Below, one piece after another: positions 34,702 to 42,874 of a stretch of DNA of 55,801 nucleotides. How positions within the stretch are numbered: the first letter of the stretch is position 1; every line of letters starts with the position of its first letter. The notes under the pieces were generated by a model. That model was given only the letters and a program-made list of their open reading frames with translations, made no database searches and was not told the DNA's origin. Position numbers and translations under genes: made by a program. Location: the NCBI GenBank assembly GCA_026709225.1, contig JAPOTJ010000030.1, forward strand, positions 1 to 55,801, given 5' to 3'. The DNA is from Gammaproteobacteria bacterium (GTDB lineage: Bacteria > Pseudomonadota > Gammaproteobacteria > Pseudomonadales > Azotimanducaceae).

Positions 34702-36179
34702 GCCTTCGCGCGTACTTCCAACGTGAGGCGATCAACACCTGCGACCTGCAGGATCGCGCCTTTTGACACGTCTTCGACGCTTGTCGCATCCCAGACCTCG
34801 CCATGATAGACGACCTTGCCTTTCTCGCCGGCGGCAAAATCACTGCTTGCCTCGACATCTTCGCCAATCATGGACGCGGTCCCTGAGACGACTCTGCTGC
34901 GCCAAGACTTGAGCGCCGCTCCGCTGATGATGCTGACCAAGATCAGCATGACCAGCGCGACGCCGACCAAGAGACCAATGGAGACGTCAAAGCCCGGCAC
35001 GTCTGTGTCGAGCAGGAAGATGCCGCCAAAAATGAACGCCACGGCACCGCCGAAGCCGAATATGCCGATAGTCGGCGTGAAGAATTCGGCGATCATCAAG
35101 GCAATGCCGAGGATGAGCAGGGCAAGGCCAGCATAGTTGATCGGTAGCATCTGCATCCCGTAGGCTGCGACGAGCAGGCAAATGGCGCCGACAACGCCGG
35201 CGACTCCCGTGCCTGTGTAGAACTCGGCGACCAGCGCAAGCGAGCCGAGGCTGATGAGCAGTACCGCGACGCTTGGATTGGTGATGACAGCAAGTAGCTG
35301 TGCGCGCCAGTCAGGCGTGACTGTCTCAATAGTGGGCGATTCGAGGGCGAGTGTCTTCGTGCCTCCGGACGGCGCTTTGTAGTCTTGCCCATTGACCTGT
35401 TCGATGAGCTCGTCGATGGTTTGCGCGACCATGTCGATGACGCCCGCTTCGAGTGCTTCGGCCGACGGCAGGTTGACGCCGCTGCGCACGGACTCCTCGG
35501 CCCAGTCGGCGTTGCGCCCACGAAGTTCGGCGAGTCCGCGAATATAGGCGACGGCATCGTTGATGATTTTGCGTTCCATCGCAGTGGAAGGCGCTGGCGC
35601 CTCGTCGCTGCTTTCTTCGTCCTCGCTTCTTGCCTCGTTATCGGCAGCTTCGTCATTGCTTTCGGACTCTTCGTCGCTCTCCGCTTCTGCGTTGTCCTCC
35701 GCCTCCTCGTCCGTTGAATCCGGCATCGGGAACGGGATGGGGCGCCGAGGGCCGTCGGAGTCATCAGGATTCATCATATCGACCGGCGTGGACGAGCCGA
35801 TGTTGGTTGCCGATGCCATCGCCGCGAAATGACTTGCGTACATGATGTATGTGCCAGCACTCGCCGCGCGCGCGCCTGATGGCGCCACCCAGGTCGCAAC
35901 GGGTACTTCGGATGCGAGAATTGCCTTAATCATGTCGCGCATGGCGGCATCAAGGCCACCGGGCGTGTCGAGTCGCAGCACCAGCAGCTTGGCACCGCGT
36001 TCGTTGGCATCTTCAAGCGAATCGATGAAGTAGCTTGCGGATGCGGGTCCGATCGCATCTTCAAGCTCAACGACGACCACGAGGTCTTGATCGGCGACTT
36101 GGGTAGATGCGGGCGCCGCGAGCAGCGCAATCCCGGCGAGCAAGAGAAAGAGTGCATGAAGGGAGAATGAGGGCCGCAT
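34698..36179 (-). CDS. NfeD-family membrane-bound ClpP-class serine protease
   Basis: 493 aa. A signal peptide (about 1-26) is followed by a ClpP-like protease domain (LVLRLDTPGGLDAAMRDMI; SGARAASAGTYIMYASHF with the candidate catalytic Ser), about four membrane helices, and a C-terminal NfeD OB-fold domain (GEDVEASSDF to EVRAKA). An unusual Glu/Asp/Ser-rich insert of about 55 residues (about 150-205) interrupts the protease domain. Family members cleave stomatin-type partners in archaea; no stomatin gene is adjacent here. Confidence 0.88.
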   Translation of the reverse strand: MRPSFSLHALFLLLAGIALLAAPASTQVADQDLVVVVELEDAIGPASASYFIDSLEDANERGAKLLVLRLDTPGGLDAAMRDMIKAILASEVPVATWVAPSGARAASAGTYIMYASHFAAMASATNIGSSTPVDMMNPDDSDGPRRPIPFPMPDSTDEEAEDNAEAESDEESESNDEAADNEARSEDEESSDEAPAPSTAMERKIINDAVAYIRGLAELRGRNADWAEESVRSGVNLPSAEALEAGVIDMVAQTIDELIEQVNGQDYKAPSGGTKTLALESPTIETVTPDWRAQLLAVITNPSVAVLLISLGSLALVAEFYTGTGVAGVVGAICLLVAAYGMQMLPINYAGLALLILGIALMIAEFFTPTIGIFGFGGAVAFIFGGIFLLDTDVPGFDVSIGLLVGVALVMLILVSIISGAALKSWRSRVVSGTASMIGEDVEASSDFAAGEKGKVVYHGEVWDATSVEDVSKGAILQVAGVDRLTLEVRAKA

Positions 36180-36210
36180 TCGCTGTTTCCTAGTTCAGGT
36201 GAGTTACTTT

Positions 36211-36227
36211 AACACGAGCGGCGTGTT
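36211..36227. terminator. Weak hairpin after cysK
   Basis: AACACG and CGTGTT form a 6-bp stem around a 5-nt loop just past the stop of the minus-strand cysteine synthase gene. There is no T-tract on the minus strand, so if it terminates transcription it does so poorly. Confidence 0.25.
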
Positions 36228-36231
36228 TGAC

Positions 36232-37263
36232 TTAGGCCAATCCCTTTGCGGCGAGCCATTTCGGGTTCCATAGGCTCGATTGATAGCGCGAGCCGGCATC
36301 GCAGAGTATCGTCACGATGGTGTGCCCCGGCCCGAGGCGCTTCGCCGCGCGCACCGCGCCGCAGAGATTGATGCCAGTGGAGGTGCCGAATAGCCAGCCT
36401 TCCTCGCGCAGCATGCGCTGCACCATGCGCACCATGTCGATATCCGGGACTTGAAAGGCTTCATCGACAGCAGCAACGGCAAGATTGTCGGTGACGCGGC
36501 TGTTGCCGATGCCTTCGGTGATCGACGGGCCTTGACTCATCACTGGCTCGCCGGTTTTCACCCATGAATAGAGGCCGCTGCCCATGCAATCGACGAGCAT
36601 GACTTTGACATTGGCGCTCTGCGCCTTCAGATAACGCCCGGTGCCAGCGATGGTGCCGCCAGTGCCAGCGGCGCAGACGAAAGCATCGATCATGCCTTCA
36701 GTTTGTGTCCATATCTCCGGGCCGGTGCTTTCGTAGTGGGCGCGTGCATTGGCGAGGTTGTCGAATTGATTGACCCACACGGCGTTTTCCAGCCGTGCCG
36801 CATGGCGACCGGCCTGCTTTTGATAATTCATCTCATCCGTGTAGGGTGCGGGCGGCACGAGCATGACCGCGGCGCCGAGCGTTCGCAGCAACTCGATCTT
36901 TTCTTGCGACTGGTTGTTCGGCATGTAGATCAGGCACGCATAGCCGCGTGCATTGCATACATGCGCAAGGCCGATGCCGGTGTTGCCAGCGGTGCCTTCG
37001 ACGACGGTGCCGCCAGGTTCGAGCGCGCCTTCGACTTCAGCGCGCCTGACCATCCACAGCGCAGCGCGATCCTTGACCGAGCCGCCTGGGTTCAGGAATT
37101 CAGCTTTGGCGAGTATTTCACAGCCTGTTTCTTCGCTTAAGCTGTTGAGGCGTATCAAGGGCGTATCGCCGACCGCTTCGGCGAATCCTGCTTGCACGCT
37201 GGCTTTGGTTCGTTCAATGAGCGGCGTGCTGGCTTGGTCGAAGAAGTCGGTGTTGCGGGTCAA
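36232..37263 (-). CDS. Cysteine synthase A-family PLP enzyme
   Basis: 343 aa. Joins O-acetylserine and sulfide to make cysteine. The PLP lysine is in FLNPGGSVKDRAAL (about residue 64), with the phosphate-binding TAGNTG loop (EGTAGNTGIGL) and AAGTGGTIAGTGRYL, all normal for CysK/CBS-type enzymes. It is longer at the N-terminus than E. coli CysK by about 25 residues, and the C-terminus lacks a CBS regulatory domain. Divergent from rsgA, with about 55 nt between the likely starts. Confidence 0.88.
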   Translation of the reverse strand: MTRNTDFFDQASTPLIERTKASVQAGFAEAVGDTPLIRLNSLSEETGCEILAKAEFLNPGGSVKDRAALWMVRRAEVEGALEPGGTVVEGTAGNTGIGLAHVCNARGYACLIYMPNNQSQEKIELLRTLGAAVMLVPPAPYTDEMNYQKQAGRHAARLENAVWVNQFDNLANARAHYESTGPEIWTQTEGMIDAFVCAAGTGGTIAGTGRYLKAQSANVKVMLVDCMGSGLYSWVKTGEPVMSQGPSITEGIGNSRVTDNLAVAAVDEAFQVPDIDMVRMVQRMLREEGWLFGTSTGINLCGAVRAAKRLGPGHTIVTILCDAGSRYQSSLWNPKWLAAKGLA

Positions 37264-37317
37264 GGCTGTGCGTTCCGGTCGGGAATACGCGAAATTCTAA
37301 CAATCAAGGTTGGCCTC

Positions 37318-38343
37318 ATGCGAAGATTCGCCCTTATGAGTGCGATTGACTTGCAAGATTGGGGCTGGCCGGGCGCGTCAGTCGAGGATGCGCAAGAAAG
37401 TGAAATCGGGCGCGTGCTGCGTGAGGACCGGCGGCGCTTGCGCGTGATGACCGCAAGAGGGATGCGGCTTGCTGCGCATCGCGGCAAGGCATTTCAAGGG
37501 GCGCATATCTTGCCGCAAGTCGGCGACTGGGTGCGGCTGAGCAAAGACCGTGAGCCCGAATCGCTGGCTCAGATGGTTGAGACGCTGCCGCGCACGAGTG
37601 AAATCGCGCGTCGATCAGGCCAAGGCACACAAATTATCGCCGCGAATGTGGACGAGGCATGGCTGCTCGTTGATTCATCTCGAACGGCGGGCACACCTAC
37701 ACTTGAGCGCTATCTCATCGCCATTGAAGAAAGCGGCGCAGCAGCGCGCTTGATACTGGGCAAAACAGACGTCAATCCCAATTGGCAGACGCTGGCCGAT
37801 CAGCTGCGTGAGCACTTTGCAGATCTGCACGTGCTCGCGGTGAGCGCGCTCAAAGGCGATGGCATGCAGGCGCTTGCCGCCACGCTTCGCGCGCGTTCGA
37901 CCTATTGCGTGATGGGCGAATCGGGCGCTGGCAAGTCAACGCTTGTCAATCGGCTGGCAGGCCGGGATATTGCACGCACGGGCGATGTGCGCGGGCGCGA
38001 CAGAAAAGGACGCCATGTCACGACCCACCGCGAGCTGTTTCAGCTGCCTTCGGGAGCGCTCTTCATCGATACGCCGGGCATGAGAGAGTTGGTGCCGGCA
38101 CTTCGCGCGGGTGCGAGGCCGAAGCGATTTGACCGCATTTTTGAGATTGCGCGCGACTGCCGGTTTGCGGACTGCTCGCACCAGCACGAGCCTGGTTGCG
38201 CGGTGAGGCAAGCGATTGAAGACGGGCGTTTGCCGGCTTCGCTCTTGAAGAGTTACTCGCTGCTGGCTTCATCCGCGAGCGCGCCGCCCGAAGCGCGAAC
38301 GAGCGCCCGAATGCGGTCACATAGATCATCGAGCACGGATTGA
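37318..38343 (+). CDS. rsgA: Ribosome small subunit-dependent GTPase A
   Basis: Helps late maturation of the 30S subunit. The GTPase motifs appear in the circularly permuted order typical of RsgA: G4 ILGKTDVN, then G1 GESGAGKSTLVN, then G3 DTPGMRE. They are preceded by an OB-fold and followed by a Zn-finger (CRFADCSHQHEPGCAV). The start is uncertain between ATG 37318 and ATG 37336 (MSAIDLQDWGW); the first is given. The 3' end overlaps the convergent cinA-like gene by 91 nt, so the C-terminal tail after LLKSYSLL is probably not conserved. Confidence 0.93.
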   Translation: MRRFALMSAIDLQDWGWPGASVEDAQESEIGRVLREDRRRLRVMTARGMRLAAHRGKAFQGAHILPQVGDWVRLSKDREPESLAQMVETLPRTSEIARRSGQGTQIIAANVDEAWLLVDSSRTAGTPTLERYLIAIEESGAAARLILGKTDVNPNWQTLADQLREHFADLHVLAVSALKGDGMQALAATLRARSTYCVMGESGAGKSTLVNRLAGRDIARTGDVRGRDRKGRHVTTHRELFQLPSGALFIDTPGMRELVPALRAGARPKRFDRIFEIARDCRFADCSHQHEPGCAVRQAIEDGRLPASLLKSYSLLASSASAPPEARTSARMRSHRSSSTD

Positions 38344-39014
38344 TCTGTGCCGCGCACGACGAGGCGGGTGCCATAGCCGCCGGCGTCGCGAAAAGGATAA
38401 CTACCGATATCGACGTTCGGCAGTTCCGATTGCAATGTTCCGAGACCAGCCGCCACCGAACTTTCGGTGACGTAGGCTTTGACAGAAGCCGAAAACACCT
38501 GATCGCCGGTTTCGAGCTTGCCTTTGAGGCCGGCCAGCATGTCGCGCATGACGCTTGGAATGCCAGCGAGCACATAGACGTTTTCCATGCGAAACCCCGG
38601 CGGCCCGCCTGGATTGTCGACGAGCCCTCCGCCTTCTGGCACCATCGCCATGCGCAGTCTCGATGCGAGCACCGCTTCGGACGCATCTTGGCTGCGGCTG
38701 CGGATGAGGTTGGCAATGCCCTCGTGCTCGACAAGCGGCACTTCAAACGCCTTGGCGATGCACATGGCGGTGATGTCGTCGTGCGTGGGACCGATGCCGC
38801 CGGTGGTGAACACATAATCGTACTTGGCTTTGACTTCGCGAACTGTTGGCACGATGACGGACTCCTCATCGGGAATCACGCGCGCTTCGGCGACGCGAAT
38901 GCCCCAGCCGCCAAGCGTGTTGGCAATATCGCGTAAATTGGTATCCTGCGTTCGTCCGGACAAAATCTCGTTGCCGATAATGAGTACGCACGCATTGACG
39001 ACCTTGGCGGTCAC
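38253..39014 (-). CDS. CinA N-terminal/MoaB-Mog-like molybdopterin-binding domain protein
   Basis: 253 aa. The N-terminal MoCF-like domain shows ACVLIIGNEILSGRTQDTN and the conserved VFTTGGIGPTHDDIT loop. It corresponds to the first half of CinA only; the C-terminal nicotinamide-nucleotide amidase domain is absent. Related stand-alone proteins are annotated as competence/damage-inducible protein A or FAD/ADP-ribose pyrophosphatase-like. It converges on and overlaps rsgA by 91 nt. Confidence 0.83.
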   Translation of the reverse strand: MTAKVVNACVLIIGNEILSGRTQDTNLRDIANTLGGWGIRVAEARVIPDEESVIVPTVREVKAKYDYVFTTGGIGPTHDDITAMCIAKAFEVPLVEHEGIANLIRSRSQDASEAVLASRLRMAMVPEGGGLVDNPGGPPGFRMENVYVLAGIPSVMRDMLAGLKGKLETGDQVFSASVKAYVTESSVAAGLGTLQSELPNVDIGSYPFRDAGGYGTRLVVRGTDQSVLDDLCDRIRALVRASGGALADEASSE

Positions 39015-39059
39015 TTCTGCTCCTTGATTGGCAAGCAGCGCAGTATAACGGCATGGCCT

Positions 39060-39923
39060 ATGGATGAATTTCGAGTCAGACGCATCCCGCTCTTTTTGCT
39101 GCTTGCGTGGGTCTGCGCTAGCTGCTCATCCCCCGATGACATCGGCCAAGCGATCGCAGTCATGCCGGAGGACTGGAAGATCGTCGAAGCCTATTTGCAG
39201 CTCGACCAGGCGTGGGACGCACGCGAGCGCCAGATTCGAGCGATGGACGTGGCGGATGAAGAGAAAGATGTGCTGAGGCGGCAAACGAGAGGCGGGCGAC
39301 CGGATGTCGCGCTCGCCGCGCTCGCCGCCATGCGCATCATCGAGGACGATGCCGGAGGTGTGATGCAAGCGGCGGAGTTTCTGGTCGGACACACCAGCGC
39401 CTCACCGACGCAACAGGCGAATATCCGACTCGGCTACGAAACCTTGGCGAGATTGATTGGCCCTGACTGGTCGCGCATCGCGCTGTTTCGGCAAGCAACT
39501 GGCGAATGGAGCGAAGCCGTGGACGCGATTGCCCAATCCGAATCGAGCGAGCGCGAAAAGCGCCTCTTGATGCTCTCAATTGGCGAGCGGCCAAAGATGT
39601 TCGATGCGTGCGCGGCTGCGCTCGCGATTCTTGACCAAGGTGATCAACATCCGCAACTGCTCGATGCGGCCGAGTTTCTATTGACAGAAGCGACCGAGGA
39701 GGTCGGTGCTGACCTATTGCTCTCAAAGGCAGCGCAAGCAATCACCGTTCACTTTTCGCACTATGATGAGTGGCCGCGAATGCTCGAGCATCTGGCGCGC
39801 GTCGAACCGCCGCGGGACGCCGTTGACGAATTCATGCGCAGCATGGCGATGCGTGCGCCCGACAGGGAAGTGAGAGAGAAGGCGGAGCAGCTGCTGTCAA
39901 CGATTATCAATGAGCGACAGTGA
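39060..39923 (+). CDS. Hypothetical lipoprotein
   Basis: About 287 aa from the ATG at 39060 (MDEFRVRRIPLFLLL). A hydrophobic signal segment ends in the lipobox VCASC, so the mature protein is lipid-anchored. The rest is predicted all-helical with Ala-rich repeats reminiscent of TPR-like helices but without a recognisable motif. I do not recognise the family. The 3' end overlaps the convergent TPR-sulfotransferase gene by 17 nt. Confidence 0.65.
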   Translation: MDEFRVRRIPLFLLLAWVCASCSSPDDIGQAIAVMPEDWKIVEAYLQLDQAWDARERQIRAMDVADEEKDVLRRQTRGGRPDVALAALAAMRIIEDDAGGVMQAAEFLVGHTSASPTQQANIRLGYETLARLIGPDWSRIALFRQATGEWSEAVDAIAQSESSEREKRLLMLSIGERPKMFDACAAALAILDQGDQHPQLLDAAEFLLTEATEEVGADLLLSKAAQAITVHFSHYDEWPRMLEHLARVEPPRDAVDEFMRSMAMRAPDREVREKAEQLLSTIINERQ

Positions 39924-41469
39924 CACCTGCGTCAGCCAAGATCTTGACCATGGGCGCAAGCTCGTTCTCGTAGCGCCGCCAACGGCCGACTGAGCGCGTG
40001 TGCGCGGGTTCGCGAACCTGGGCAGCACTTGCGGTTGCGACCGCGCCCGAAGCCTCGTGAAACGCAAGGCAGGCATCCTCCCAAGGCAGTTCAAGAAAAT
40101 CGATGAGGCGTCTCGCGTTGGGTTCAAGATCAGCCACAAGCTGCTCGTAGCTGACGTCAAGAAAACGCCCTCCGAAGCGTTGCCGCCACACGTCCATGAG
40201 CCGGTGGTAGCGAACGAAGTGGCGCGCCATTTCTTCGAGCGTGTAGGAGTGCGGGTAGGCTTCGGCGAACAGCTGCTTGAAACTCGCGAAGCAGGCGTCT
40301 TCCGGCGCGCGCACCAAATGCACGATTTTTGCGTTCGGCAGCGCCTTCAAGATCAGCGGCAGGTAGAAAAAATTGCCCGGCAGCTTGTCAACAAATCGTG
40401 GCAGGTCGCCGCGCACGGGTTCGGTCGCCTTGAGATAGGCTTCGCCGAGCGATTTGGCATTGAGATCAACTGACGCCTTGACGAGGTCGGCATTGAATCG
40501 ACCTGGAAACTCGCCGCTCGCGAGCCGGCGGATGGAGAGGCCGAACTGCTGCAGCTCGCCTGCGGAATGCACCATGGAATGGCTTGTGACGATGCGTTCG
40601 ACGAGCGTGGTGCCGGTTCTCGGCTGGCCGACGATGAAGATAGGTGATTGGTCCGGATCGCCGGTGTCGTCCTGATCGAACCAATCCTCGGTGAACGTTT
40701 CGATTGCGGCGTCAAATGCGGCGATTTCGGCATCTTCGTCGTAGGAGACGATCTGCCTTCGCGCCGCTGCGCCGCGTTTGAATGCCTCGAACGCGCGCGG
40801 CCATTCTTCCAAGTCTTCGAGTTCCTTGCCGAGGCCGTAGAACAAGAAGGCGAGTGCTTGCGGCGGCGGATGTTCCTTGGCCATCAGGTTGACCATTTCT
40901 TCGATGTGGCTGCGGTCACGAGCGCGCCGAGCGCTCGCGAGCAGCCAGTGCGCTTGCGCGTTCGACGGCTCTGCTGCGAGAACACGTGTCAGTTCCTGCA
41001 CTGCTCGCGAAGTCTCGCCGAGGAAGACGAGGCTATTGGCGAGATTGACGCGAAACCTCCACGACTTCGGCTGTGCGGCGACCGCTTTTGAGTACCAAGT
41101 GTGAGCGGCCGCCTGATCCCCGAGCAATGAGCATACGGCGCCGATCAAATCCTGCACCATCGGGTCGCCGTGCTCGTGCTGCTTGGCATTGTCGAGGGCC
41201 TGGTCGGCGCGGCGGGCTTGCCCAGAGAGCATGAACAGGCGGCTTAAGTGTGCCCAAGCTGCTGCGTGCGAAGGTTCAAGCCGAGTCACTGAGCCAAAGG
41301 CGCTCGCCGCCGTGCGTCGATCATTCTTTTCTAGCGCGACGAGTCCGACGAGGAAATGCGCTTGATGGGTCTTCGGAAACGCGTGTAAGACCTGTCGGCA
41401 CTGCGCCGCAGCTTCATCCGGACGGCCTTTGGAGAGCGCATCAAGGCCGCGCGCGAGGGCACTTCGCAC
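39907..41469 (-). CDS. Tetratricopeptide-repeat sulfotransferase
   Basis: 520 aa. The N-terminal half (about 1-240) holds TPR-like helix pairs (for example ALAEPSNAQAHWLLASARRA and GLGKELEDLEEWPRAFEAF). The C-terminal half is a PAPS-dependent sulfotransferase: the 5'-PSB loop is FIVGQPRTGTTLVERI, followed by HSAGELQ, and the 3'-phosphate region KIVHLVRAPEDACFASFKQLF. The acceptor (protein tyrosine or glycan) cannot be read from sequence. Converges on the lipoprotein gene. Confidence 0.88.
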   Translation of the reverse strand: MRSALARGLDALSKGRPDEAAAQCRQVLHAFPKTHQAHFLVGLVALEKNDRRTAASAFGSVTRLEPSHAAAWAHLSRLFMLSGQARRADQALDNAKQHEHGDPMVQDLIGAVCSLLGDQAAAHTWYSKAVAAQPKSWRFRVNLANSLVFLGETSRAVQELTRVLAAEPSNAQAHWLLASARRARDRSHIEEMVNLMAKEHPPPQALAFLFYGLGKELEDLEEWPRAFEAFKRGAAARRQIVSYDEDAEIAAFDAAIETFTEDWFDQDDTGDPDQSPIFIVGQPRTGTTLVERIVTSHSMVHSAGELQQFGLSIRRLASGEFPGRFNADLVKASVDLNAKSLGEAYLKATEPVRGDLPRFVDKLPGNFFYLPLILKALPNAKIVHLVRAPEDACFASFKQLFAEAYPHSYTLEEMARHFVRYHRLMDVWRQRFGGRFLDVSYEQLVADLEPNARRLIDFLELPWEDACLAFHEASGAVATASAAQVREPAHTRSVGRWRRYENELAPMVKILADAGVTVAH

Positions 41470-41538
41470 CCACGCCGGTGTTGAGGCTGTCTCAGTCAGT
41501 TGCTGGCTCTCTGGCGGCGGGGCCGGCGACCTTGCGTC

Positions 41539-42861
41539 TCATGCGAGCCCTCTGAACGCATGGTCGGCCTTTTCAATCAGTTCGTCGATTTCCGATTTGG
41601 AGATCACGAGCGGTGGCGCAATAATCATAGTATTGCCTGTTGCGCGCATGACAAGACCCGCCTTAGTCGCTAGGTCCCGGCAAGTTTCGCCAAGCGTTTT
41701 CGGAGAGTCCGGCGTGCCGAGCTCAAACGCGCCCATGAGTCCTAAGAGGCGCGCTTCGGCAATGATCTCGTGCTTCGAGGCAAGTTCGGCCATCAGCGCT
41801 CGCAAATACGGCTCAGCTTCTTCGCGAACATGCGCAAGCACATTGGTGTCATGCATGAGCTTGAGATTCGCGAGGCCGACGGCGCAGGCGACGGGATGCC
41901 CAGAATTCGTGAATCCGTGCGCGAACTCGCCGCCGTCCGAGGTCAGGGTTTTCGCGACTCGATCACCGACGAGCACACCGCCCAAGGGGATGTAGCCTGA
42001 TGTCACGCCCTTGGCGAAAGTTACAAGGTCCGGCTTGAAGCCCATGCGCTGAAAGGCGAACCACTCGCCGAGGCGCCCGAATCCGGTGATGACTTCATCG
42101 GCGATCAAGAGCACGTCGTGGCGGCGGCACACGGCTTCGATGGCGGGCCAGTAGTTTTCAGGAGGAATGATGACGCCGCCTGCACCCTGCACCGGCTCGC
42201 CGATAAACGCTGCGACGTTCGATGGTCCGAGCACCTTGATGCGTTCGTCAAGCTGATTCGCGAGGCTCTGCGCAAATGCTTCTGGCGACTCGTTGGTCTG
42301 CGCGCCGAAGTAGTAGGGCTGATCGACATGCACGATATCTGGAATCGGCAGGTCGCCTTGCGTGTGCATCGGCTTCATGCCGCCGAGGCTTGCGGATGCC
42401 AGCGTGCTGCCGTGATAGGCGTTCTCGCGACCAATGACGATGCGTTTTTCTGGCTTGCCTTGAAGCTGCCAGAAACGCTTAACGAGCCTCAATTGCGTGT
42501 CGTTGGCGTCCGATCCGCCGTTCGTGAAAAAGACGTGCGAAAGGCCGCTGATCTCGCTTAACTGTTCTGCGAGATGCACGCTCGGCAGCGTTGTACACTG
42601 AAAGAAGCTGTTGTAGAAGGGTAGAGTTTCTAACTGTTCTCTAGCGGCGTTGATGAGCGATGGCTGCCCGTAGCCCATGTTGACGTTCCACAGGCCGGAC
42701 ATGCCATCTAGAAGCTTGTGGCCTGAATGCTCGAAGATGTAGACACCTTGGCCTCGCACGACGAGGCGGGTGCCTTTCTTCGCGAGGTCTGCGAAATCCG
42801 TAAACGGATGCAGATGATGCGCAGCGTCGCGGCGCCGAAGCTGCTCGGCCTGTTGGGTCAC
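41539..42861 (-). CDS. Class III PLP aminotransferase
   Basis: 440 aa of the omega-amino acid/putrescine:pyruvate transaminase type. The PLP-binding Lys is in VTFAKGVTSGYIPLGG; other signatures are HPFTDFADLAKKGTRLV, SGLWNVNMGYG, FFTNGGSDANDTQLRL and LLIADEVITGFGRLGEWFA. The length and N-terminus fit SpuC-like/beta-alanine-pyruvate aminotransferases; the amino donor is not determined. It lies next to a TonB receptor on the same strand, 13 nt apart, which may be a shared transcript. Confidence 0.9.
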   Translation of the reverse strand: MTQQAEQLRRRDAAHHLHPFTDFADLAKKGTRLVVRGQGVYIFEHSGHKLLDGMSGLWNVNMGYGQPSLINAAREQLETLPFYNSFFQCTTLPSVHLAEQLSEISGLSHVFFTNGGSDANDTQLRLVKRFWQLQGKPEKRIVIGRENAYHGSTLASASLGGMKPMHTQGDLPIPDIVHVDQPYYFGAQTNESPEAFAQSLANQLDERIKVLGPSNVAAFIGEPVQGAGGVIIPPENYWPAIEAVCRRHDVLLIADEVITGFGRLGEWFAFQRMGFKPDLVTFAKGVTSGYIPLGGVLVGDRVAKTLTSDGGEFAHGFTNSGHPVACAVGLANLKLMHDTNVLAHVREEAEPYLRALMAELASKHEIIAEARLLGLMGAFELGTPDSPKTLGETCRDLATKAGLVMRATGNTMIIAPPLVISKSEIDELIEKADHAFRGLA

Positions 42862-42874
42862 TGCCTAAGTGCTG

